The translations under genes and the position numbers were made by a program. 11,227 bases of DNA from Actinomycetota bacterium. GTDB lineage: Bacteria; Actinomycetota; Acidimicrobiia; Acidimicrobiales; Ilumatobacteraceae. Numbering within the stretch: the stretch's first letter is position 1; each line of letters starts with the position of its first letter. A model generated the notes under the pieces. That model saw only the letters and a list, made by a program, of their open reading frames with translations, had not been told where the DNA came from and ran no database searches. The stretch spans positions 1 to 11,227 of the forward strand of contig JAPKZT010000226.1 of NCBI GenBank assembly GCA_026393655.1. The letters run 5' to 3'. Below, in pieces: positions 1 through 7,052 of the stretch.

Positions 1-301
1 AGCCCAGAGCTATCAAAACACTCGTATAGCTAACAGTGATTACATAAATGAGCGAAGTGAGGATTACGCCTAAACAAAAACCGAGCCCTGTACGAACAAG
101 TGCGGATTGCGCAGAATCAACACGCGATAATGGCAATACTTGCATACCGATAAAAACTTGGGCAGCGACTACCAACACTGTTAAGCCTGCGCCAATTGGC
201 GAGAACTTGGTGAGCAGCAACAGAGCAAATAACCAAAACACCAAACGGGCGTAGAGATTGATCTCTGGAGATTGATTCTTTAGCGAGAATTTGTCAAACA
301 C
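1..301 (-). CDS. Membrane protein of unknown function, 5' part only
   Basis: An open frame reads leftward from a GTG at 299-301 for 100 codons without a stop and leaves the window at its left edge. The product is strongly hydrophobic after about residue 17. Likely membrane segments lie near residues 18-31, 36-53 and 68-98, with short polar links, so it is an integral membrane protein, but I do not recognise the family. There is no Shine-Dalgarno sequence before the GTG. A TATAGT hexamer lies 6 nt upstream (308-313), which supports a leaderless GTG start. The same frame stays open further upstream, so a longer N-terminus is possible. It is divergent from the EamA gene at 359. The apparent plus-strand frame over 48-254 has hydrophilic, low-complexity content and is its shadow. 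The coding assignment is fairly good; the function is unknown. Confidence 0.6.
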   Translation of the reverse strand, partial: MFDKFSLKNQSPEINLYARLVFWLFALLLLTKFSPIGAGLTVLVVAAQVFIGMQVLPLSRVDSAQSALVRTGLGFCLGVILTSLIYVITVSYTSVLIALG

Positions 302-307
302 GTCAGA

Positions 308-313
308 ACTATA
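308..313 (-). promoter_or_regulatory. Putative -10 element for leaderless GTG start of left-edge membrane gene
   Basis: On the minus strand the hexamer reads TATAGT, five of six matches to TATAAT. Six bases (tctgac) separate it from the GTG at 301. That spacing would place the transcript start on the start codon, as in leaderless actinobacterial messages. No good -35 is visible. Inferred from position and sequence only. Confidence 0.4.
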
Positions 314-346
314 TCCATATTTCGGTTTGCACCTTTCAGACTGTAA

Positions 347-352
347 TAGATT
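347..352 (+). promoter_or_regulatory. Putative -10 element for leaderless GTG start of EamA gene
   Basis: TAGATT fits the TAnnnT pattern and ends 6 nt before the GTG at 359. The purine-rich gagggg directly before the start (354-359) is too close to act as a normal Shine-Dalgarno sequence, so leaderless initiation is the better reading. No -35 at 16-19 nt spacing was found. Confidence 0.3.
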
Positions 353-358
353 CGAGGG

Positions 359-1264
359 GTGCGCAAGAATTCAAACCTGCTCGGCGTAGTGCTGATTATT
401 GGTAGCAGCATCGGGTTTGGTCTCTCGCCTACTTTTGCGAATTTCGCCTATGACAATGGGGCAAGCGTAGTTGGAACCTTGCTGGCGCGATTTTGCGTAG
501 CAACGCTTTTGATGTTAATTGTTCGAAAAGTTTCATCACAAGAGACTAAATGGCCAAAGCCAAAACTTTTTCTACAGATATTTTTGCTGGGCGCATTTGG
601 ATATTTCATTGCCACTCTCTTATATTTCACCGCACTTAAAAATATTGACAGTGGATTGGCAATAATAATTGTCTCGTGCGGACCTGTGATAGTCGTTTTG
701 CTTTCTTGGTGGCTACTGGGTACAAAGCCAAGCCGAATCATTGTTGTTTGTCTAGCCTCAACCACAATTGGCGTGATTATTGCGGCCGGACAAGTTGGCA
801 GCGGCGACGCAATAAGCGTCGTGCTTGTTCTTATTGTTGCCGTTGAATATTCGTTTTACATTGTATTTAGTTCGCAGATTTTACCGAAGATCGATCTGTT
901 GACTGGTGTAACAATTGTGATGTTTGGAGCGGCTACTTCATTTATAATCTATTATTTTCTCGCTCCATCATCTGTTGAAATGAGTTTTCCTAACAATATA
1001 AATGGTTGGATCAGTGTTGTATTACTCGCAACCGTTGCCACCGTGATACCCACAGCGACGCTTTACGCAGGCATGAAATTGATCGGCACTGGCAAAACGG
1101 CAGTGTTGCAAACCTTTGAGCCTGTCTCTTCAATTGTCGCTGGTGTCGTGTTTCTTGGCGAGCCATTGACAATGCCACGTGTAATCGGAGCGATCTTCGT
1201 TATTGGTGCGGTTGGATCGCTGGCTGCTTCTGAATCTCGCAACGAAACGGCGATACCTCACTAA
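359..1264 (+). CDS. EamA/DMT-superfamily transporter
   Basis: The 301-residue product has the length and layout of EamA (DUF6) drug/metabolite transporters: about ten hydrophobic helices in two similar halves. The second half ends in the typical signature with GEPLT near residue 263, followed by a final helix (GAIFVIGAVGSL). Family members export or exchange small metabolites such as amino acids or nucleotide-related compounds across the cytoplasmic membrane; the substrate cannot be read from the sequence. The start is GTG at 359. An in-frame TAA at 344-346 leaves no better upstream choice, and a -10-like TAGATT lies 6 nt before the GTG. The stop is TAA. It is followed after 27 bp by a PfkB-family kinase in the same direction, probably co-transcribed. 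The short opposite-strand frame over 448-765 is a shadow. Confidence 0.88.
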   Translation: MRKNSNLLGVVLIIGSSIGFGLSPTFANFAYDNGASVVGTLLARFCVATLLMLIVRKVSSQETKWPKPKLFLQIFLLGAFGYFIATLLYFTALKNIDSGLAIIIVSCGPVIVVLLSWWLLGTKPSRIIVVCLASTTIGVIIAAGQVGSGDAISVVLVLIVAVEYSFYIVFSSQILPKIDLLTGVTIVMFGAATSFIIYYFLAPSSVEMSFPNNINGWISVVLLATVATVIPTATLYAGMKLIGTGKTAVLQTFEPVSSIVAGVVFLGEPLTMPRVIGAIFVIGAVGSLAASESRNETAIPH

Positions 1265-1291
1265 TTAATTAATGGCGATACGGTTAAAGCG

Positions 1292-2224
1292 ATGTCAAAT
1301 TCACTTTGCGTGATCGGCGACTTTGCATGGGATGTCTTAATTCGCACAAACAATAATCTGCTTAAGGGCGGAGACTCTTTCGGCGAAGTGATGTTGACGC
1401 CAGGCGGAAGTGCCGCCAATTTAGCGGTGTGGGCGCGTCGATGCGGTCTTGATACACACTTCATCGGCAAAATCGGTCGCGATCGCTTCGGCCAACTAGC
1501 TCGCGAAGACCTTGACAACGAAAGGGTTGTCCATCACTTAGTTGAAACTGAGGCATACAAGACAGGCAGTGTCGCGGTTTTCGTCGATCAAACCGGTGAA
1601 CGCAGTATGGTTTCTGGTCACGGAGCAGATTTTTACTTGATCCCTTCAGAATTGCCTCGTGCTGTTATAACTTCTGCAAACCATCTACACCTCACAGCTT
1701 GGAGTTTTTTTACGGATCCACCGCGATCTGCATCGCGAATCGCCGCGCAAATCGCAAGACAAAATAATCTGACGATTTCTTTTGATCCTGCATCTTTTCA
1801 GATGATTCAAGAGATGGGTGTTGATCAGTTTTTATCTTGGACAAAAGATCTGGGTGTAAATATTTTGTTTCCGAATTACGACGAAGGTCGGGTACTCACA
1901 GGTTTTGATGACCCTGACGACATCCTTAAATCCCTAGCGAAAATATACAACGATGCTTTGATTATCTTGAAACTAGATGCAGATGGTGCTCTCGTCTACG
2001 ATGGCAAAACTTCAACACAAATTGCGCCGGCCACTAACAACCTTGTGGATGCAACTGGAGCAGGTGACTCATTTGCTGGTGCGTTTCTTGCGCACTATCT
2101 AAATTCAAACTCGGCTGTTGACGCAGCAAAGTTTGCAACCAAAGTTGCTGCCTGGGTGATTGAGCATCTTGGTGCTCGCCCCGCTACCGACACTCGCCTA
2201 CAACAAATTATTAAATCTCGTTAG
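1292..2224 (+). CDS. PfkB-family carbohydrate/nucleoside kinase
   Basis: This 310-residue cytoplasmic kinase is of ribokinase/PfkB type and would transfer phosphate from ATP to a sugar or nucleoside hydroxyl. The N-terminus (CVIGDFAWD) starts the Rossmann-like fold, and the first signature is the glycine-rich stretch TPGGSAANLA at residues 36-45. An NxxE-like segment (NYDEG, 195-199) precedes the ATP site. The second PfkB signature, DATGAGDSFAGAF at 253-265, carries the anion hole and the presumed catalytic base Asp259. Length is normal for the family. Substrate specificity is not decidable: ribose, fructose, adenosine and pseudouridine kinases all share these motifs. The ATG at 1292 has only a weak upstream purine stretch. 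It probably forms a two-gene unit with the EamA transporter. Its TAG stop (2222-2224) overlaps the TAA of the convergent homocysteine methyltransferase gene. Confidence 0.88.
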   Translation: MSNSLCVIGDFAWDVLIRTNNNLLKGGDSFGEVMLTPGGSAANLAVWARRCGLDTHFIGKIGRDRFGQLAREDLDNERVVHHLVETEAYKTGSVAVFVDQTGERSMVSGHGADFYLIPSELPRAVITSANHLHLTAWSFFTDPPRSASRIAAQIARQNNLTISFDPASFQMIQEMGVDQFLSWTKDLGVNILFPNYDEGRVLTGFDDPDDILKSLAKIYNDALIILKLDADGALVYDGKTSTQIAPATNNLVDATGAGDSFAGAFLAHYLNSNSAVDAAKFATKVAAWVIEHLGARPATDTRLQQIIKSR

Positions 2225-3243
2225 AAACTTAACTGCGAGTTGCTGCGGCGGGATTTGCGGCGGTTTGGATCGTTATCGGTTGGTGGCTTATTTGTGAGTG
2301 GGCCGATCTCTTGAATAATTGACTCAATCGTTGGTACTGGCCCAGTCTTGTGATTATCAATCGCCAAACGCATCGCGGCTAAATGTTCGGCCGAAGTTCC
2401 GCAACATCCGCCCACAATCCGAACGCCGGCGTTAATAGCCAGATCGGCATAGCGCGCCATCAGTTCAGGAGTACCCGAATATTTGATTTCGATTCCCTCA
2501 AAACGAGGTATACCACAATTGCCCTTTGCAACGATCGGCACACCGACATTTGCAGCAGTTGACGCCATTTCGATCGCAGTAACCAAAATATCTGACGCCC
2601 CGACTCCACAATTCGCCCCCATCGCAACTGGCTGAACTGAGAGACCAGCGAAAACAGCAGCGAGACCATCTGGCTTGAGACCCATCATTGTTCGGCCAGC
2701 AGTATCAAAACTACAAGTTGCAACATATGGCATGCCAACATTGATTGCTGCTTGCGCCGCGGCCTGAACTTCTTCAATTGCCGACATCGTTTCTATCCAC
2801 GCAACATCAGCGCCACCATCTTTAAGCCCACGAATTTGTTCTTCGAATGTGTCAATCGCTTCTGCGGGGGTCAACGCGCCAAGCGGATCAAAAAGTTCGC
2901 CAGTGGGACCAACCGAACCTGCAACAACCACTGGTCGTGAGCAAGCATCGGCAACTTGGCGGGCAAGTTCTGCCGCTCGTTTAGCAAGTTCATAAGTTCG
3001 AGCCTGCGCATTATGCAATTTCAGACGGTGGCGATTGGCGCCGAATGTATTTGTCAAAATAATGTCAGCACCAGCATCAACAAATTGTTGATGCAAACCA
3101 GTTACGCGCTCTGGGTGCGAATCTAACCAGAACTCTGGCGGCTCACCTGAAGTTAAGCCGAGCGCGAAATAGTTTGTACCAGTGGCGCCGTCGGCAAGAA
3201 TTATTTTGCCTGTTGCTAAAAGTTCTGATAGAGATGTGCGCAT
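2221..3243 (-). CDS. bmt: Homocysteine S-methyltransferase, betaine-homocysteine (bmt-like) type
   Basis: This is a zinc-dependent homocysteine S-methyltransferase of TIM-barrel type (MetH N-terminal domain/BHMT family), 340 residues from the ATG at 3243. It would methylate homocysteine to methionine. Numbered from that ATG, the N-terminus has LADGATGTN (residues 16-24). The three zinc-binding cysteines are Cys212 in GANCGVG and Cys280-Cys281 in GGCCGTS. The internal motif AGSVGPTGELF (108-118) is typical. From memory it resembles proteins annotated betaine-homocysteine methyltransferase in Rhodobacteraceae. The methyl donor could be a betaine or the methyl-corrinoid of the same cluster. An in-frame TTG lies two codons upstream (3247-3249), but ATG is preferred. 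The C-terminus ends in an Arg/Lys-rich tail (RRKSRR). It is the last gene of the minus-strand cluster, 35 bp after the FAD oxidoreductase. Confidence 0.85.
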   Translation of the reverse strand: MRTSLSELLATGKIILADGATGTNYFALGLTSGEPPEFWLDSHPERVTGLHQQFVDAGADIILTNTFGANRHRLKLHNAQARTYELAKRAAELARQVADACSRPVVVAGSVGPTGELFDPLGALTPAEAIDTFEEQIRGLKDGGADVAWIETMSAIEEVQAAAQAAINVGMPYVATCSFDTAGRTMMGLKPDGLAAVFAGLSVQPVAMGANCGVGASDILVTAIEMASTAANVGVPIVAKGNCGIPRFEGIEIKYSGTPELMARYADLAINAGVRIVGGCCGTSAEHLAAMRLAIDNHKTGPVPTIESIIQEIGPLTNKPPTDNDPNRRKSRRSNSQLSF

Positions 3244-3278
3244 ATTCAATTATGGCAGTAACCGAGAGACTGTGTTGA

Positions 3279-4574
3279 CTAACCCATCACCGTGCCGGAT
3301 GTGTTTTGCACTTCGCGTAGTCGTGAGAAAGCGCCGACATTAATGGCTCGTCCAGACCGTGGCCCGATATACGAAATCGGATCTGTGTCGTGATTACGCC
3401 CAGCCTCTGCAGCCTCAATTAAAAGACGAATAAACGTTTCCGCCATTGGGGCATTCTTGAATTGATTGCCACTTGTGCCACACGCCATGAAATATCCGTC
3501 GATACTTGAACGGTCATAGATCGGCACCCAATCATCGGTGGCATCGTAAAGCGCACCGATACCAGACGGCGAAACGGGAACACCGAAATCAGGCATGCGT
3601 CGAGCTAAACGCAACATCATCGTCTCCCAAATCTCAACTGTTGTCTCTTCGCGCCAATCATCGGCGTCATCAATCCAATGCAACTCATCACATGCTGGCT
3701 CGGTGCCGCCAAGATTTATTGTGCCACCGAGATGTGGTCGAAAGTAAATACCCGTATCAAGATCAGCAACAACCGGTACATTATCTTCAAGTTTGAATCC
3801 ATTTGGTGCCGGCGCAACGTAAACCTCTTGACGCAATGGACGATGACGGATATTCATCTCGTCAAGCACTCCCGCAATCTTATTAATTTTACTGGCGTGA
3901 GGCCCAGCGGCATTAACAACAATTGCTGATTCAATGCGCTCGCCTGACGCGAGGGTTACGCCAGTGACTCGCGAACTTTCTTTATCTATAGCAACTACTT
4001 CTTCTCTGAAACGAGTCTGCGCACCGAGAACTTTTGCGGCGTTAATTAAATTATGTGCAGCCAACATTGGGTCATCCATAAAACCACTTAGCGGATCATA
4101 AAGACCAGAGAGTTCGCCAACCGCGTCATCGCCAAACGCAGGGTCGTCAATTCTTTTTGGTGGCCAGTAACTATTGGCATCTAGCGCAGGAAACTTTTTG
4201 CGCAGTTGATCAGCATTGAGAATTTCATACGGAATTTTCAAGTCATCCCAAATCACACGAACCGATTCACCGTCGTAGCCCGCTGTTCGATAAACCAAAT
4301 ACCCCGTGCGTATAAATCTCGCCATGCCGTCTGGATCTATCGCCCCAAGATAATCCGCCCAGTTTTCCCAAATTGACGCTGACTCCCAAGCCATTAAAAC
4401 AGCATCGTGAGTTGAATAGCTGAATCGGATTATGGCTGATGATGCCGACGTTGAACCAGCACCTGCAGCTGAACCTTTGTCTACTATCACTACAGATCGA
4501 CCAGCCTTAGCGAGTTCTAAAGCAATTGCACCACCGATTACGCCAGCGCCGATTACGACGACATCGGTTTTCAT
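3279..4574 (-). CDS. DAO-family FAD-dependent oxidoreductase (sarcosine/dimethylglycine oxidase-like)
   Basis: The product is a 431-residue flavoprotein of the D-amino acid oxidase/sarcosine oxidase family. The FAD-binding βαβ unit opens the protein: VVVIGAGVIGG at residues 5-15 (GxGxxG) with Asp32 closing the second strand. The NAAGPHA motif and the C-terminal GTSGNQFKNAP segment are also typical. Related enzymes oxidise N-methyl groups or secondary amines such as dimethylglycine, sarcosine or proline. It lacks the C-terminal folate-binding GcvT domain of dimethylglycine dehydrogenases. The start was set at the ATG at 4572-4574 because it overlaps the TGA of the preceding MetF-like gene as ATGA and places the Rossmann fold directly at the N-terminus. 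A frame extension to 4601 would add nine residues inside the upstream gene. Its place after a methylamine-type methyltransferase suggests it processes the demethylated product; that is inference. The stop is TAG. Confidence 0.85.
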   Translation of the reverse strand: MKTDVVVIGAGVIGGAIALELAKAGRSVVIVDKGSAAGAGSTSASSAIIRFSYSTHDAVLMAWESASIWENWADYLGAIDPDGMARFIRTGYLVYRTAGYDGESVRVIWDDLKIPYEILNADQLRKKFPALDANSYWPPKRIDDPAFGDDAVGELSGLYDPLSGFMDDPMLAAHNLINAAKVLGAQTRFREEVVAIDKESSRVTGVTLASGERIESAIVVNAAGPHASKINKIAGVLDEMNIRHRPLRQEVYVAPAPNGFKLEDNVPVVADLDTGIYFRPHLGGTINLGGTEPACDELHWIDDADDWREETTVEIWETMMLRLARRMPDFGVPVSPSGIGALYDATDDWVPIYDRSSIDGYFMACGTSGNQFKNAPMAETFIRLLIEAAEAGRNHDTDPISYIGPRSGRAINVGAFSRLREVQNTSGTVMG

Positions 4575-5446
4575 TTCGTTGCGAGAATTTCTCGTTGCCA
4601 TGCTGCAGTGTCGGCAACACTGTTGAACGTGAACGAATGCAAACCAACGATGTTAAGTGACTGTGCATCTTTTGCCAGACCAGCAACTAATTCTGTTGGG
4701 TCGTAGCCACCAGGGGAAAGCATCTTCATGATTGAGGCCTTATTTTTGCTGAGATAACGCATTGAAGCACCAACACCTACACGAACGCCGAGGCTCATCA
4801 GTCGCGCACGATCTACTACCCCCGGCACACCAAGTTGAATTGGTACCGAGAAGCCATTATCGCGTTCGGTTTTAATCCACTGACGAATTTGCGCAACATC
4901 AAAACACATCTGTGTCGACGCAAGACCTTGAACACCGGCTTCTTGTAAAAGTTTTTGCTTGTCATAAAGAGCTGTGCTCAATGCCTCGCGACTAATGAAG
5001 GCATGACCATCTGGGTAACTTCCGAAACCAACTCGAGCCACACCGCTATTGCTGTCAAGAAAGTCTCGCAAAAGTTCGATGCCGTCTGTGTATGGTCCGG
5101 CTGGCTTCTCTGCGTCGCCAGCAATCAAAAAGACTTCTTTGATCCCTTGCTCACGAACCCAAGTTGCTAGTTTCTGAACGTGTTCGCGAGATTCAACAAG
5201 TCTTGCTGCAAAATGTGGGACAACTTCATGGCCAGAAGCAATCAACCGCGCCGAAATCTCTTGTGTCGCAGAGATGCCTTTGACGGGCGAACATGTCACC
5301 GAGACTGGCGCACCAGTAGGTAGATCTAAAATTGCTTGCTCAATACTCTTCATTGGGATGAGCTCGTAGCGCATGCTACTAACGAGAGTTTTTACTGCTG
5401 GACTGACTTCGACAGACGATTTTTTGAGGCGTGAGAAAATTGACAT
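4571..5446 (-). CDS. MetF-like methylenetetrahydrofolate reductase family protein
   Basis: This 291-residue protein looks like a TIM-barrel of the MetF family, about the length of bacterial MetF. MetF interconverts 5,10-methylene-THF and 5-methyl-THF using FAD. Family-like segments appear in the right order: RYELIP with Glu28, VPHFAAR near 76-82 (where MetF has its HLTCR-type motif), LIAGDAEKP near 107-115, and STQMCFD near 177-183. Similarity to canonical MetF is recognisable but not close, so a divergent folate enzyme is possible. Next to corrinoid methyltransferases it could run in the oxidative direction, turning methyl-THF into methylene-THF; this is inferred from context. It is separated from the MttB gene by 62 bp, the longest gap in the cluster, which holds a possible promoter. 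Its TGA overlaps the ATG of the FAD oxidoreductase, implying translational coupling. It is the only TGA-terminated gene here. Confidence 0.78.
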   Translation of the reverse strand: MSIFSRLKKSSVEVSPAVKTLVSSMRYELIPMKSIEQAILDLPTGAPVSVTCSPVKGISATQEISARLIASGHEVVPHFAARLVESREHVQKLATWVREQGIKEVFLIAGDAEKPAGPYTDGIELLRDFLDSNSGVARVGFGSYPDGHAFISREALSTALYDKQKLLQEAGVQGLASTQMCFDVAQIRQWIKTERDNGFSVPIQLGVPGVVDRARLMSLGVRVGVGASMRYLSKNKASIMKMLSPGGYDPTELVAGLAKDAQSLNIVGLHSFTFNSVADTAAWQREILATK

Positions 5447-5453
5447 TGTCGCA

Positions 5454-5459
5454 ATGCTA
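5454..5459 (-). promoter_or_regulatory. Putative internal -10 element for leaderless transcript of MetF-like gene
   Basis: In the 62-bp gap between the MttB and MetF-like genes the minus strand carries TAGCAT (TAnnnT type), ending 7 nt before the ATG at 5446. A TTGACA-like TAGACA lies at 5479-5484, 19 nt upstream, slightly long for a -35 spacing. There is no Shine-Dalgarno sequence before this ATG, which favours leaderless initiation. A weak imperfect inverted repeat (5463-5471 with 5484-5490) spans the spacer. Confidence 0.33.
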
Positions 5460-5508
5460 GAGGCAAAAAGTCATTAATTGTCTACTTTGCTAAATGGCGA
5501 ATTCAAAC

Positions 5509-7047
5509 CTAAGCAAAAGTATCGGGCAACACACTCTTGCGTTTAGCAATATATTCTTTAAGTTCTTCGTCGATCGCATCATCAAGAGGCGGTGCGACAT
5601 ACGAGGCAAGTCGCTCCTTCCAAATCTTGTTTGCCCGCTTGGCTGAATCTTCACCACCGTCTTCGAGCCATTGTTCGTAACTTGAGTTGTCAGAAGTTGT
5701 TGATCGATAAAACGCCGACTCAAAATTGGCCAAAGTATGCGCCGTGCCAAGAAAGTGATTGCCTGGTGGGTTTTCACGAATTGCATCAAGCGCCTGACCA
5801 TTCGGCGAAATATCTAAACCCTTGGCGAAAGTTGCCATCATTCCAAGTTGGTCGTCATCCAGAATAAATTTCTCGTAACCAATCGCCAGACCACCTTCGA
5901 GCCAGCCCGCCGCGTGCAGAACAAAATTGGTGCCAGCCATCAATGTTGGAATCAAAGTAGCGGCACTTTCGTAAGCAGCCTGAGCGTCAGGCAACTTCGA
6001 TGCAGTCAGCGAACCGCCCGACCTAAACGGCACGCCAAGTCGGCGCGCGAGCGAAGCCATCGTATAAAGAACGATCGCTGGTTCTGGGGTACCAAAAGTC
6101 GGTGCACCAGTTTGCATTGACATTGACGACGCGAACGAACCCATTATTACAGGCGCGCCTGGGCGTACGAGTTGTGTGAACGTCATGCCAGCGAGTGACT
6201 CGGCGAGAGTTTGCGTTGCGACACCAGCAGAAGTTGACGGAGCCATTGCTCCCGCCAAAATAAATGGAGTAATAATCGTGGCTTGATTGTTTAACGCATA
6301 AACCTCGGCTGATGCGAGCATCGAAGCATCCCATACCAATGGTGAAGATGCGTTGATCAAACTTGTCATCACTGTTCGATCTTGTAAGTCGCCGCCGAAG
6401 CCGATGCGTGCTAATTCGACACTGTCTTGTGCCCGCTCGCCGGCAGTGACCGAACCCATGAAACCTTTGTCGCTGTATTTGATGTGTGCGTAAACCATGT
6501 CAAGATGACGCTTGCTAACCGGAATATCAACTGGCTCACATACCGTTCCGCCAGAATGATGCATGCGCGGCGACATGTACGCGAGTTTTACAAAATTTTG
6601 AAAGTCAGTGATCGTCGCGTACCGTCGGCCATTGTCGATGTCGTAAGCGAAGGGTGATCCGTAGTTCGGCGCGAACACCGTTGCGTTACCGCCGATTTGT
6701 ACATTGTTAAGCGGATTACGAGCGTGCTGGGTATAAATACTCGGCGCAGTTGCAGAAACTATTTTGCGACACATGCCACGCGGAAATCTCACGCGAGTGC
6801 CAGTCACATCTGCGCCGGCGTCTTTGAACCGTGCGATTGCCGATGGGTAATCTCGAACTTCGATGCCGACTTCTTCGAGGATTGTGTCAGCGTTGAGTTC
6901 GATGATTTCAAGACCTTCATCTGAAACCAATTCATAAGGTTTAATCAACCGAGTGATGAACGCGTCTCGACCAGGCTCATGCGACGAACGCATGGACTGC
7001 CGACCTGCTCGCCCACCCGAACGTTTCGTGCGATCTACGTCAGTCAT
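5509..7047 (-). CDS. MttB-family (non-pyrrolysine) corrinoid methyltransferase
   Basis: The 512-residue protein belongs to the trimethylamine methyltransferase (MttB, COG5598) superfamily. True archaeal MttB has an in-frame amber codon read as pyrrolysine; this frame is continuous, placing it with non-Pyl homologues. Characterised members of that branch demethylate quaternary amines such as glycine betaine, passing the methyl group to a corrinoid protein. Family-like segments are the N-terminal helical region with LEEVGIEV (58-65), NYGSPFAYD (128-136), the glycine-rich strand GGSLTASKLPDAQAAYE (344-360) and AAGWLEGGLAIGYEKFILD (379-397). The exact substrate cannot be read. The first 20 residues are Arg/Lys-rich and probably disordered. 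The ATG lies 5 bp after the reactivase stop, which suggests coupling. The stop is TAG, with a backup TGA two codons on. It is probably cytoplasmic and partnered with the corrinoid protein at the right edge. Confidence 0.87.
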   Translation of the reverse strand: MTDVDRTKRSGGRAGRQSMRSSHEPGRDAFITRLIKPYELVSDEGLEIIELNADTILEEVGIEVRDYPSAIARFKDAGADVTGTRVRFPRGMCRKIVSATAPSIYTQHARNPLNNVQIGGNATVFAPNYGSPFAYDIDNGRRYATITDFQNFVKLAYMSPRMHHSGGTVCEPVDIPVSKRHLDMVYAHIKYSDKGFMGSVTAGERAQDSVELARIGFGGDLQDRTVMTSLINASSPLVWDASMLASAEVYALNNQATIITPFILAGAMAPSTSAGVATQTLAESLAGMTFTQLVRPGAPVIMGSFASSMSMQTGAPTFGTPEPAIVLYTMASLARRLGVPFRSGGSLTASKLPDAQAAYESAATLIPTLMAGTNFVLHAAGWLEGGLAIGYEKFILDDDQLGMMATFAKGLDISPNGQALDAIRENPPGNHFLGTAHTLANFESAFYRSTTSDNSSYEQWLEDGGEDSAKRANKIWKERLASYVAPPLDDAIDEELKEYIAKRKSVLPDTFA

Positions 7048-7052
7048 TTGTT

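Larger units (their letters stand above)
302..358. promoter_or_regulatory. Divergent intergenic region between membrane protein and EamA gene
   Basis: This 57-bp A+T-rich gap separates two divergent starts and must hold the promoters of both genes unless they are driven from inside each other. It contains two -10-like hexamers, described separately, one for each direction. I see no convincing TTGACA-type -35 element at normal spacing for either, and no clear operator palindrome. Confidence 0.45.

Noticed and set aside
48..254. Plus-strand 68-codon frame in the left edge
   Set aside because: Hydrophilic low-complexity product without family features; the opposite strand encodes a convincing membrane protein over the same bases.
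805..821. Perfect stem CGACGC-aataa-GCGTCG
   Set aside because: Lies in the middle of the EamA coding sequence and has no T-run; not a terminator.
1265..1291. A+T-rich gap with TTAATTAATTAA-like repeats as a terminator or promoter
   Set aside because: No GC-rich stem and no properly spaced promoter hexamers; most likely a simple intra-operon spacer.
4575..4601. Longer N-terminus of the FAD oxidoreductase (start at 4601)
   Set aside because: Adds nine residues before the Rossmann fold and overlaps the upstream gene by 31 bp; the ATGA overlap at 4571-4574 is the typical coupled start.
5104..5123. GCTGGC/GCCAGC inverted repeat
   Set aside because: Inside the MetF-like coding sequence with a long loop and no T-run; likely chance.
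6023..6334. Antisense and out-of-frame reading frames within the methyltransferase genes
   Set aside because: Fully covered by strongly supported genes, with biased composition and no recognisable motifs.
5509..7047. Classical Pyl-containing trimethylamine methyltransferase (mttB)
   Set aside because: The frame is continuous from ATG to the final TAG with no internal amber codon.
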